A stretch of 64,000 bases of DNA. Source: Chloroflexota bacterium (GTDB lineage Bacteria > Chloroflexota > Anaerolineae > UBA2200). Of this stretch, positions 9,323 to 18,045 are shown piece after piece (position 1 is the stretch's first letter; each line of letters starts with the position of its first letter). The notes under the pieces were generated by a model. That model ran no database searches. It saw only the letters and a program-made list of their open reading frames with translations, and had not been told where the DNA came from. A program made the translations under genes and the position numbers. The DNA is taken from contig JACIWX010000001.1 of the NCBI GenBank assembly GCA_014360755.1, forward strand, positions 558,001-622,000, given 5' to 3'.

Positions 9323-10761
9323 TGGTTATGGAAGATATAGGATTATTAGGAGATATATTGGCCCTGCTAGGAGCATTCTTCCTGGGTTTTGTCGCTGGCG
9401 TTGCTTTTCGGCCATTGCGGCATTTCCTATCAGCCTTGTGGCACACCCCGGGCCATCTCTTCAAGGGCGCGCAGAACGTGGGGATGAAATTGCGCCAAGC
9501 CTTTCGCACCTCAGTGACTGAAGAGGAGCAGGATCGTACGAGTTGGAGCGGGGCATTGGCTGATCTTGTCTCGGACGCGCTCACCTTCCACGTGCGACGT
9601 GCAGAGGCTGCCTTCCGAGAAGGCATGGAAGTCTTTGACCGGGGAGATTACGACCTAGCTCGGCGCAAATTCACCGAGGCAATTTTCTGGGATAGAGGGA
9701 TAGAATTGAAGCCCTTGCATGTCCAGGCCCATTTGCGCCTGGGGTGGTTGGATGAGGAACGGAGAGCCTGGACAGAGGCAAAGAAACACTATAGACAAGC
9801 CGTGCAATTAGACGCTGACAATCTGCAGGCTGCAATCCGGCTTGGCATGGTGCATTTTCGACTTGGTGAGATAGGTCCGGCTATTTTTCAATTCCAAAGG
9901 GCATTGGAGCTGGATCCAGCCAATCTCGACACGCATTATTACCTGTACGCCATCTATCGCAAAGCCAACATGGAGGCGGAAGCGCTCGAACAGTTGCGCA
10001 TTATCAAGGTGGGCGAAAGCGCAGAAAGGCTGGCTGCCTTGTTCGCGCGCCACGGCGAAGACCACTTCCGTTTGGCTTATTACCCTGAAGCGAGAGAAGA
10101 CTATGAACTGGCGTTGCAGTTTGACCCCTGTTCCATCCCCCTTTACCTCGCATTGGGTGATCTCTACTATTTGGAACAACAGCCCCATGCAGCGCTGGAT
10201 ACCTGGTGCCGTGGACTCTGGGTTGGCTATTCCGATGCCCTTGCGGAACGGGTATTGGCTGCCGCGGGAGAAATGGTAGATATTTGGGCTGCCATTACCC
10301 TGCTGCGCGATTGCCTAAGCCGCCACCCCAAGGATGGACGGTATGCCTTCCTTTTGTCTAAACTACTGCGCCGTGTTGGAGAAGAAGTGGAGAGCAGAGC
10401 ATTGTTGGAGCAGGCAGTGTGCTTGAGCCCGTACTTGCTGGACGCACAAGAAGAGTTAGGAAATGAGTATTCCCGCGCAGGTCAAGAAGACAAGGCTGCA
10501 GTGGCTTATCATGATGGACTGCGTGTCGCCCGTGCTCAAGAGACCGTGTATCGTTGTCAGGCCTGTGGATATACAAGCAAGGAAGCACAGCCACGCTGTT
10601 TCCAATGCAACCGCTGGGGCACTTTCGAGCAGACAACCCGGGGCGAGGCAGAGGCCCGCCTCCCAACTCCAAGCAACCTCTTACAACGGGCGAATGTAGT
10701 ACGCCAGAGCATCGCTTCCAGCTGGGATAGGTTCACTGGCCGATTGTTGCCCGGAGAGTGA
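9322..10761 (+). CDS. TPR protein with C-terminal rubredoxin-type zinc knuckle, LapB/YciM-like
   Basis: A 479-residue protein. The N-terminus has one membrane anchor (about residues 8-28), then about eight tetratricopeptide repeats, for example HVQAHLRLGWLDEERRAWTE and AAIRLGMVHFRLGEIGPAI. It ends with a metal knuckle YRCQACGYTSKEAQPRCFQC followed by NRWGTFE. This anchor-TPR-rubredoxin order is that of LapB (YciM), which regulates LPS synthesis in Enterobacteria. LPS is not expected in most Chloroflexota, so the role here is unknown; LapB-like envelope quality control is one possibility. ATG at 9322 overlaps the recJ stop, and an upstream in-frame extension lies inside recJ and is rejected. 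Confidence 0.8.
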   Translation: MVMEDIGLLGDILALLGAFFLGFVAGVAFRPLRHFLSALWHTPGHLFKGAQNVGMKLRQAFRTSVTEEEQDRTSWSGALADLVSDALTFHVRRAEAAFREGMEVFDRGDYDLARRKFTEAIFWDRGIELKPLHVQAHLRLGWLDEERRAWTEAKKHYRQAVQLDADNLQAAIRLGMVHFRLGEIGPAIFQFQRALELDPANLDTHYYLYAIYRKANMEAEALEQLRIIKVGESAERLAALFARHGEDHFRLAYYPEAREDYELALQFDPCSIPLYLALGDLYYLEQQPHAALDTWCRGLWVGYSDALAERVLAAAGEMVDIWAAITLLRDCLSRHPKDGRYAFLLSKLLRRVGEEVESRALLEQAVCLSPYLLDAQEELGNEYSRAGQEDKAAVAYHDGLRVARAQETVYRCQACGYTSKEAQPRCFQCNRWGTFEQTTRGEAEARLPTPSNLLQRANVVRQSIASSWDRFTGRLLPGE

Positions 10762-10764
10762 AAC

Positions 10765-11922
10765 TTGCCTATCTATTGGATTGCTCTGACCAGTTTTATC
10801 TTATTTTTGAGTACGCACGTGGGCGTGCCAGTCCTGCCAGCGTTAGCTGCCCAACTGGGTGCCGATACCCGCGCCATGGCAGGCATCCTTTCCGCGGCTC
10901 TCATGACACTCGTGCTCCTGCAATTTTTCAGCGGCATGCTGGCGGATCGCTACGGGCGTCGCCAGGTTCTGGTCTGCGGGGCTTTTCTGGGAGGAATCAG
11001 CTCGCTCCTCTGTGCCACAGCAGGGCGCTGGCAATGGCTGCTGGCTTGGCGCATATTGGGAGGGATCGCAGACGCCATTGCCATGCCCGCTCTGCTTGGT
11101 CTCACTGCCGAGGTTGCCGCAGGGCAACATGGCGCCTTTTTTGGCATTCTGCGCTCCAGCCAGGGGCTTTCTTTCATTATAGCGCCAGTCATTGGCGGGC
11201 AGTTGTCGGAGTGGGGGTTGCGCGTCCCCTTTGTGGTAGATGGCCTCTTATCCTTGTTGGCTTGTGTGATCCTTGCACTTGCTGTCCACACTCAGAGACG
11301 AGCACAGGGCAGTGCACACAGTCTAGCGCAATGGAGCACACTCAAATCCCTGTTTACTACTCAATCAGTGTATGCCTTTTTCCTTTTCGGTATGGCAAAC
11401 AATTTTGCCTTTCCCATCCTTTCCTCCTTCGTGCCTACTAAGGGACAACTGCTCGGCTTTACACCCAGACAACTCAGCATCTTGCTTGCCAGCGAGGCAA
11501 CGGCATATACTGTTGGCTCCTATCTTGTAGGTAGATTGTCTGACCGTTGGGGGCGACGCTTCTTCGTCATCCTCGCTCAGCCCTTGATTCTGCTAGCCTG
11601 TGTGGGACTGGCTTTGTCACATCAATGGGCAGGGTTGTCTGCTTTTTATGCCATTTTTGGATTGGGCAGCAGCATGACCTTTCTGATGAGCTCAGTGATG
11701 ATGGCAGACATCACGCCCAGTGAGCGCTGCGCTACTGTTCTGGGTGCATTTGATGCCGCGATAGACCTGGTGCTCTTTGTGGCTCCGGCTCTGGCGCTTG
11801 CTCTGTATGGCCTGTTGAAGAGCATCGAGCCTCTGCTTTTGATCGCTGCTATTCCGGCACTGCTGGCCTGGCCTGTAGCCTGGCGAGTACAGGAAACACG
11901 GCCGTTGGCTCATCAAGGATGA
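10765..11922 (+). CDS. Major facilitator superfamily transporter, drug-exporter type
   Basis: A 385-residue polytopic protein with about 12 predicted membrane helices in two halves. The MFS motif A appears as LADRYGRRQVLVCG after helix 2, and a related LSDRWGRRFF motif is in the second half (VGRLSDRWGRR). This pattern fits the proton-driven efflux branch of the MFS. The substrate cannot be read from sequence. The start is TTG at 10765, chosen because GGAGAG lies six bases upstream. It sits four bases after the TPR gene and 19 before the regulator gene. Confidence 0.85.
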   Translation: MPIYWIALTSFILFLSTHVGVPVLPALAAQLGADTRAMAGILSAALMTLVLLQFFSGMLADRYGRRQVLVCGAFLGGISSLLCATAGRWQWLLAWRILGGIADAIAMPALLGLTAEVAAGQHGAFFGILRSSQGLSFIIAPVIGGQLSEWGLRVPFVVDGLLSLLACVILALAVHTQRRAQGSAHSLAQWSTLKSLFTTQSVYAFFLFGMANNFAFPILSSFVPTKGQLLGFTPRQLSILLASEATAYTVGSYLVGRLSDRWGRRFFVILAQPLILLACVGLALSHQWAGLSAFYAIFGLGSSMTFLMSSVMMADITPSERCATVLGAFDAAIDLVLFVAPALALALYGLLKSIEPLLLIAAIPALLAWPVAWRVQETRPLAHQG

Positions 11923-11941
11923 GGGAGGGAGAGGTGATAGG

Positions 11942-13312
11942 ATGAAAAGCCAACCTGCTAACGAATTTGCGACACAGATGATCGATCGGGAAGGCGACAT
12001 TGCCTATGTTGCAAATTGCATAGCCGAAGCAGAATGTTGCTCTATTGTAGGGTTGAGCAACATGGGCAAATCCACGCTCTTGCGCTCCCTGCCGGCGGTG
12101 CAAACACAACAGTTTGGCGCTGAAGCAGAGCGCTACCTGCTCGTCTACGTGGACTTTAACCTCATCTCACAAGTTACCGAGCAGGGTATCTATGAGGTCA
12201 TTCTGCGCAACGTGTTGGAAGCCCTAGAAGCACAAGAGGCAGCCCCAGAGCTCAAAGCCGCGGTACGAAATGCCTATCAAGCAGTGATTGCACCGGATAG
12301 CCCATTCCGCATCCCATTAGCCTTCGAGGATAGCCTCAAAACCATTCTGGATCAACAGTCTAGGATGCTCGTGCTTCTCTTTGATGAGTTCGATGAAGTT
12401 TTCGCTGAGATCGAGCCAAGAGTGTTTGTTCGCCTGCGCGCGCTGAAAGACAAGCACTGGCCTCGCCTTTGCTATGTAACGGCCACAGCCCATCCCCTTT
12501 CTGAGATACGTCATGAACGAGAAGTGGGTGAATTTTGCGAGTTGTTTGCTGCCCATGTCCATTATTTAGCACCGCTGTCTGAAGTAGATGCCCACCTTTT
12601 GGTACAGCACTGGGCTAAACGTTCCCATATACCGCTCACAGCAAGTGATATGGATTTCATTGTCCAGTGCGCTGGCGGCCATCCTTCACTGCTACTAGCG
12701 ACCAGCCGTGCGGTAGCCAAAGCCAAAGAGGAAGCAATCCTGAGGCCGTCAGCCATGGTCTATGAACACATGCGTGAGCAGCTCGACAGCGATACCAACA
12801 TCCGCCTGGAGTGCGCCAAATTATGGAATGATTTGACTGCCACAGAACAGGAAGCCTTGATCGCCTTGCTAAGCCAGCAACAGGCTGTTGCAGGCTTGGA
12901 TACCTTGATGGAAAAAGGTATCGTCTATGCCTCTGCTTCCGGCAGGAGGGTATTCTCGGATCTGTTTGCCGGCTTTGCGCGACGGCAACAATGGGTGCGC
13001 CGCCGGGGGCCACGCGGCATCCGCATTGACGTCGAATCAGGTGAAGTATGGGTGGATGGGAAACTCGCGCCCATGCTCACCGATCTGGAATACAAACTGC
13101 TCCTACTATTGTACGGCAACCTGGACAAGATCTGCGATAAATACAAGATTGTAGAGTCGGTCTGGGGTGAGAATTACATAGATGAAGTGGACGACGCACG
13201 CATCGAAAAGCTGGTCGGCCGTTTGCGCAAGAAACTGGAACCCAACCCCGCAGAGCCGAAATACCTGCAGACAATCCGCGGCCGCGGCTATAAATTGGTC
13301 AGCCCGGAGTAA
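11942..13312 (+). CDS. AAA/STAND-type ATPase fused to OmpR/PhoB-type winged helix
   Basis: A 456-residue protein. The N-terminal two thirds is an Orc1/Cdc6-like or STAND-like ATPase with Walker A GLSNMGKSTLLR and Walker B VLLFDEFDEVF. The last 100 residues form a PhoB/OmpR-type winged helix, ending LVGRLRKKLEPNP and YLQTIRGRGYKLV. There is no receiver domain. It is likely a nucleotide-dependent transcription regulator; its signal and targets are unknown. ATG at 11942 follows GGGAGAGG. The next gene is pspA, after 128 bases, so control of the pspA group is possible but not shown. Confidence 0.8.
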   Translation: MKSQPANEFATQMIDREGDIAYVANCIAEAECCSIVGLSNMGKSTLLRSLPAVQTQQFGAEAERYLLVYVDFNLISQVTEQGIYEVILRNVLEALEAQEAAPELKAAVRNAYQAVIAPDSPFRIPLAFEDSLKTILDQQSRMLVLLFDEFDEVFAEIEPRVFVRLRALKDKHWPRLCYVTATAHPLSEIRHEREVGEFCELFAAHVHYLAPLSEVDAHLLVQHWAKRSHIPLTASDMDFIVQCAGGHPSLLLATSRAVAKAKEEAILRPSAMVYEHMREQLDSDTNIRLECAKLWNDLTATEQEALIALLSQQQAVAGLDTLMEKGIVYASASGRRVFSDLFAGFARRQQWVRRRGPRGIRIDVESGEVWVDGKLAPMLTDLEYKLLLLLYGNLDKICDKYKIVESVWGENYIDEVDDARIEKLVGRLRKKLEPNPAEPKYLQTIRGRGYKLVSPE

Positions 13313-13440
13313 GAGCGAGCGTCTAGCGCGCTGAACTTTTTGCGGAATGTCAGCTTTCTGTCGGATAGGCGTCATGCATGGGAAGCAAGATTGCAGTACA
13401 ATGTGTATAAAGCAAATAAGCAATTGAGGAGGAGAACAAG

Positions 13441-14115
13441 ATGGCATCACTGCTTGATAGAGTACGGACACTGATTTCGGCTAACCTGAACTACCTGGTT
13501 AGCCAGGCGCTCAAAGCCAACAGCATGGCTGTGGTAGACGAGTACATCCGCAAGGTCGAGGACAACCTGGAAGCCCTGGAAGACGCTGCTGCTACCGTAG
13601 GGGGCGAAGCCAAGACGCTCAAACGCAAGTACGAGGAATTCGAGGCGCAGGCAGCAGAGCTGGATCGCAATATAGACCTCTTCTTGAAGCAGGGCAAAGA
13701 AGATCTAGCCCAGGCTGCTCAGTACCGCTACAACACAATCAGGCGGCTTGCGGATACCTATGCCGAGCAAGCAAAGGCACAAGAAGCGGAGTACAAGAAG
13801 CTGCTTGATGCCAAACTGAAGCTGGAAGCCAAGCTGACGGAAGCCAAGCGCGAGCGCACCGAACTACAGGCGATGCTCGACCTGGCCAAGAGCAAGGAAC
13901 TGACGCACCGCGTCGTCGAGGGCGTTGGCGGTATCACAGCCTCAGAAGCAGGAATCGCCGAAATCCGCGAGGAAATCCAACGCCGCTTAGACAAAGCCAC
14001 GGCACAGGGTGAGATTGATGCCAAGCGCCTGGACAACCAGATGGCTGAAGCACTGGAAAAAGATACCATTGACCGGCAGCTTGCTGAGCGCAAAGCCCGG
14101 CTTGGGCTGCTGTAA
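13441..14115 (+). CDS. pspA: PspA/IM30 family membrane-stress protein
   Basis: A 224-residue, almost wholly alpha-helical coiled-coil protein. The start MASLLDRVRTLISANLNYLV is an amphipathic membrane-binding helix, followed by the PspA core (DEYIRKVEDNLEALEDAAATV, REEIQRRLDKATAQ). PspA/IM30 proteins are ESCRT-III-like scaffolds that protect damaged inner membranes. The strong site AGGAGGAGA lies six bases before ATG at 13441. It heads a same-strand run of substrate-binding and VWA proteins, separated from it by a hairpin, suggesting an envelope-stress module. Confidence 0.9.
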   Translation: MASLLDRVRTLISANLNYLVSQALKANSMAVVDEYIRKVEDNLEALEDAAATVGGEAKTLKRKYEEFEAQAAELDRNIDLFLKQGKEDLAQAAQYRYNTIRRLADTYAEQAKAQEAEYKKLLDAKLKLEAKLTEAKRERTELQAMLDLAKSKELTHRVVEGVGGITASEAGIAEIREEIQRRLDKATAQGEIDAKRLDNQMAEALEKDTIDRQLAERKARLGLL

Positions 14116-14132
14116 ATCAAGCCATTGTATCG

Positions 14133-14173
14133 CCCTCCCGCGGGTTTCGTTATATGCTAACGCTGCGGGAGGG
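14133..14173 (+). terminator. GC-rich hairpin after pspA
   Basis: CCCTCCCGC (14133-14141) pairs perfectly with GCGGGAGGG (14165-14173) around a 23-base loop. There is no long T-run, so it may attenuate rather than end transcription into the next gene. Confidence 0.5.
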
Positions 14174-14275
14174 TTGTGATAAAAGCCGCAGCAATTTCTG
14201 AAGATGCGTGAATATGCGCACTACGGAATGCGCATCACGCCATAGCAAGCGCATCGCTGCTTTTGGAGAGGGAAG

Positions 14276-15460
14276 ATGAATAGAACGCGCTGGGTATTTG
14301 TCATCATTTTGCTGCTCGCAGGAGCTATTGTAGGCGCTTCTTTCCTAGTACAGCGGGCGGGTGGCGTCAAGCCACTGATCGAACAACCCCAGGTACTGGA
14401 AGTGCGTATCATTTGTGCCTTGCCTGTAGAGCCTTTTGTGCAGGAAGCAGCCCGAAAGTTCAACGCCGAAAACCACAAGTTGGAAGGACGCCCCATCAAA
14501 GTTACCGTGGAGCCGATGGACGGTTTAACTGCGATGGGCCGCTGGGAACGTGAAGAAATGAACCCCATCCCCACGGCCTGGATCCCAGATAGCCGCTACC
14601 TGGTAGAGTTGGTGAATGCGACGTACAAAGAGAAACTAGGTCGGGACATCTTCTTGACCGGTGGCGAATACCGCGCCCGTCCCATTGCAATTTCCCTTTT
14701 CTCCTGGGGCATTTATGCCAGCCGTGCACAGGTCCTACGAGCCAAATATGGCGACATCAATTGGCAGGTGATCCACGATGCTGCGACAGCCAAAGGGGGC
14801 TGGCCAGAACTGGGTGGACCTCCCGATTGGGGCTACTTCAAACTGGTCGTACCTAACCCCAGGAAGAACGTCGGCGGTTTGGCAGCGATGATCGCAGCAG
14901 CGGGCGAATACTACGGCAAAACAGACATCACGGTAGCCGATGTGACCAACCCCGATTTCCAGAAATGGCTCAAAGAACTAATGGGCGCTGTTACAGATTT
15001 TAGCAGCCTTGGTGCGTATTCCGTGGAAAACCTAGCCCTTTTTGGCTATTCAATGGGCGATGGCGGGCAACTGCTGGAAAGCGACCTGCTGGTGAACATG
15101 GCTGGCATCCTGACCCGCTGGCAAGACCCGCTGGTCATTGTCTATCCCAAATATGTAACCTGGTTTGACTTCCCCTTTACTATCTGGATGGGCGAGGAGA
15201 CAACCGCGTTGGAGAAGAATGCGGCGCTGGAGTTCGAGCGCTACCTGCTGCAGCCAGAGACGCAGAAGAGGGCCATCCAATTGGGGCTGCGGCCAGCCAA
15301 CCCCGAGGTCTCCGTTACGGAGCCAGATAGCCTGTTTGTCAAATGGCAGGACCAGGGTGCAATGACCATTGTGCCGCGTACTACGATGATGCGCTTCCCG
15401 GACCGCGATGTACTGCAGACCCTGTTGCGCTGGTTTGACCTGAACGTGGCGGAACGATAG
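14276..15460 (+). CDS. Extracytoplasmic solute-binding-like protein with N-terminal anchor
   Basis: A 394-residue protein that starts with a signal anchor (TRWVFVIILLLAGAIVGASF) and continues as a periplasmic-binding-protein type II fold, like family 1 extracellular solute-binding proteins: LEVRIICALPVEPFVQEAAR, then KFNAENHKLEGRP. No ABC permease or ATPase lies nearby, so uptake is doubtful. It is a clear partner of the next gene, which has the same binding-protein type N-terminal half. GAGAGGGAAG precedes ATG at 14276. The two are separated by 10 bases. Confidence 0.75.
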   Translation: MNRTRWVFVIILLLAGAIVGASFLVQRAGGVKPLIEQPQVLEVRIICALPVEPFVQEAARKFNAENHKLEGRPIKVTVEPMDGLTAMGRWEREEMNPIPTAWIPDSRYLVELVNATYKEKLGRDIFLTGGEYRARPIAISLFSWGIYASRAQVLRAKYGDINWQVIHDAATAKGGWPELGGPPDWGYFKLVVPNPRKNVGGLAAMIAAAGEYYGKTDITVADVTNPDFQKWLKELMGAVTDFSSLGAYSVENLALFGYSMGDGGQLLESDLLVNMAGILTRWQDPLVIVYPKYVTWFDFPFTIWMGEETTALEKNAALEFERYLLQPETQKRAIQLGLRPANPEVSVTEPDSLFVKWQDQGAMTIVPRTTMMRFPDRDVLQTLLRWFDLNVAER

Positions 15461-15470
15461 GAGGATAGCA

Positions 15471-17144
15471 ATGAGTCGGCGAGTGCGAAAGCAAGCCTCT
15501 CGCTCCCGGAAATTCCCTGTCATCATTGTCGGCACAACGCTCCTGTTGCTCGCTTGCATCTCCTGCTGGGCTGTGTACCAAGCGGCACAACGTGATACCC
15601 GTAGCGAGAGTACCGTTACGCTGGAAATTGCTTTCTCTCCTGAGAAGCAAGAGCTCTTTGAGGAGCTGGTCAAACGTTTCAACGCGGGGCGGCCCCGAAC
15701 TCCCTCCGGCAAACGCATCACCGTCGTTGCTACTGCAATGGAGCCAGAAGCAATGATCTCCGCTGCGCTGGCTGGGCGTTTTCAAGCGCTGTGCCCAGAT
15801 TCATCCATCTGGTTCACACAGTTGGACAGCGAGTGGCTGGCACAGCAACAGTCAGAGAGTCCGCTCGTTGGAGAGACAACTCGCTTTGCTGTCAGCCCAG
15901 TGGTTATTGCCATGTGGGCAGATGTGGCGCGCTCGCTAGGCTATCCCGGTAAGGCGATAGGCTGGGCAGACTTGCTCCAAGCGGCTCGTACCAACCCGAA
16001 TTTCAAGTGGAGCCATCCCTCAACTTCATCCGCGAGCGGGCTATTGGCTACCTTGGCTACGTTTTACGCGGGTGCCAACAAGACCCGCGGCCTAACCATA
16101 GAGGATGTCACCGCCGAGAGCACGATAGCCTATGTCAGTGCGCTGGAGAAAACGGTGCGCTACTATGGCGAGGGAGAACGAGCAGTTATCCAGCAAGTGG
16201 CAGAAAAGGGCCATGCTTATCTGGATGCCTTTATCGTCCAGGAGCAATTGCTGATCCAATTCAACCTGAAAAACAAGGAGAAACTCGTAGCCATCTATCC
16301 CGTAGAGGGCACTATGTGGGCAGACCATCCACTGGCCTTTTTGGAACGGTCAGAGACAACAGCGGAACAGCGGATGGCTTATCGCAGTTTCAGAGACTTT
16401 TTGTTATCGCCGGACATACAAGCATTGGTCCTGGCTCACGGCTACCGGCCCACTGATTTGAGCATCGCCCTTGATACTCCCAACTCACCTATCAAGGCAG
16501 AGAATGGCGTAGATCCAACCCAACCCAAGACCACGCTGCAGATTCCCGGCCCTTCGGTCATCGAGATTGTCCGGGAAGTTTGGCAGTATACCAAACGCAA
16601 AACAAACGTATACCTTGTGGCTGATGTCTCTGGCAGCATGCAGGGTGAAAAATTGGAGCAAGCCAGGGAAGCGTTTCTGACTTTTCTCGACTCCATTAAG
16701 GGGGAACAAGAACGCGTTGGATTGATTATGTTCTCGTCGGATGTCTATGAAGTCGTGCCATTGGCGGAATTGGCGACCAATCGCCAGACACTGCGTTCCA
16801 TAATCGCTGATCTAAGCGCCGGCGGTGATACATCCCTTTTAGATGCGATTAACCTGGCTTATGAAAGATTGCAGCAGAAACAGGACCGTGAACGCATCAA
16901 TGCTATCGTCGTGATGACGGATGGCAAGGAGAACGACTCGCAGATTTCCCTGCGCGAGCTCACGAACAGGTTGCGCCAGGGCAATGCGTCTGGATTGCCT
17001 GTTGTGGTCTTTTGCGTTGCCTATGGCGATGATGCGGATTTGGCTACTCTGGAGAAGATCTCGGCAGCCACAGGTGGCCAGACACGGCGGGGCACTCCGG
17101 AAACCATCCGTGAACTGTACAAATTGCTTTCAACCTATTTCTGA
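15471..17144 (+). CDS. Substrate-binding and von Willebrand factor A domain protein
   Basis: A 557-residue protein. A membrane anchor (about residues 18-40) is followed by a type II binding-protein-like domain (TLEIAFSPEKQELFEELV) and a C-terminal VWA domain from about residue 378. The metal-ion site DVSGS begins at Asp385; GGDTSLLDA and VVMTDGKEND supply the other MIDAS residues, so metal-dependent ligand binding is plausible. Such fusions recur in Chloroflexota and Actinomycetota; their function is not established. GGAGG precedes ATG at 15471. The context with pspA suggests a role at a stressed membrane. Confidence 0.85.
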   Translation: MSRRVRKQASRSRKFPVIIVGTTLLLLACISCWAVYQAAQRDTRSESTVTLEIAFSPEKQELFEELVKRFNAGRPRTPSGKRITVVATAMEPEAMISAALAGRFQALCPDSSIWFTQLDSEWLAQQQSESPLVGETTRFAVSPVVIAMWADVARSLGYPGKAIGWADLLQAARTNPNFKWSHPSTSSASGLLATLATFYAGANKTRGLTIEDVTAESTIAYVSALEKTVRYYGEGERAVIQQVAEKGHAYLDAFIVQEQLLIQFNLKNKEKLVAIYPVEGTMWADHPLAFLERSETTAEQRMAYRSFRDFLLSPDIQALVLAHGYRPTDLSIALDTPNSPIKAENGVDPTQPKTTLQIPGPSVIEIVREVWQYTKRKTNVYLVADVSGSMQGEKLEQAREAFLTFLDSIKGEQERVGLIMFSSDVYEVVPLAELATNRQTLRSIIADLSAGGDTSLLDAINLAYERLQQKQDRERINAIVVMTDGKENDSQISLRELTNRLRQGNASGLPVVVFCVAYGDDADLATLEKISAATGGQTRRGTPETIRELYKLLSTYF

Positions 17145-17185
17145 TAAAGCGCACTTTGGTTTGACTACAAGAAGAGGAGACCGGC

Positions 17186-18001
17186 ATGGCGAAAGGAAAC
17201 GAATTGAAACAACGCGCAACCAGAGCGATCATCGCTCATGCCTTCTTCCGGCTGGAGAGTGCTCTGACCATTGCCATGACCATGATCCTGGTGGCTCTCT
17301 TTCCCAAGCCCTTTCCCTGGTGGCAGTGGTGGTATTGGCTGATCCTAGGATTGGTTGGCGAGGTCCTGATCGTGTACACCAGTATCACCGATGAGATGAC
17401 CAAGCGTCAAGTCATTGCAGACATGTTGCGCCAAGAGTTCAATCCTAGGGAGATCCGCTCACGTGAGTACCGCCAAAGGGTCGAAAAAGCGCTGGAATAC
17501 CGCCAACGGATCGAGGAGCATGTGCGCAGCGCAACAGCGGGGGTCCTGCGCGATCACTTATTGGACACCACTGCCGGCATTGCCGATTGGGTTGCTAACG
17601 TCTTCGGCTTGGCGAAACGCCTGGATCGCTATACGAATGATGAGATACTGCTTCAGGATCGGCGTGACCTGCCGCGCGAAATCGCAGCACTGCAGGCCCG
17701 CTTGCAACGGGAGGACGATGAAGCGGTCCGTCAGGAATTGCGCCAAGCCATTGCTGGCAAGCAGGAACAGCTCACCAATTTGGAAAAGTTGCAGAATATG
17801 ATGGAAAAGGCAGAATACCAACTGGAGACAACTTTGACGGCGCTGGGCACGGTCTACTCGCAGCTATTGCTCATTGGCTCCAAAGACATTGATTCGGGAC
17901 GCGCACAACGGCTGCGGGAGAGCATTGCGGATCAAGTCGCTGCTCTACAAGCGCTGCAAGAAAGCCTGGATGAGGTTTACGGGTCCTCTTCTAAAAGATA
18001 A
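17186..18001 (+). CDS. Membrane-anchored coiled-coil protein of unknown function
   Basis: I do not recognise a named family. The 271 residues begin with a basic stretch, then two hydrophobic helices (about residues 25-40 and 47-65, with the Trp-rich PWWQWWYWLI), and then a long charged helical region with coiled-coil character (REIAALQARLQREDDEAVRQ). AGAGGAGA lies six bases before ATG at 17186. It follows the VWA gene by 41 bases and precedes the LivJ-like gene by 44 bases, so it is probably a membrane component of the same module. Confidence 0.6.
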   Translation: MAKGNELKQRATRAIIAHAFFRLESALTIAMTMILVALFPKPFPWWQWWYWLILGLVGEVLIVYTSITDEMTKRQVIADMLRQEFNPREIRSREYRQRVEKALEYRQRIEEHVRSATAGVLRDHLLDTTAGIADWVANVFGLAKRLDRYTNDEILLQDRRDLPREIAALQARLQREDDEAVRQELRQAIAGKQEQLTNLEKLQNMMEKAEYQLETTLTALGTVYSQLLLIGSKDIDSGRAQRLRESIADQVAALQALQESLDEVYGSSSKR

Positions 18002-18045
18002 CATAATATTTCAAGATCGGAATTCGTGTGGGAGGTCTGTGATAC

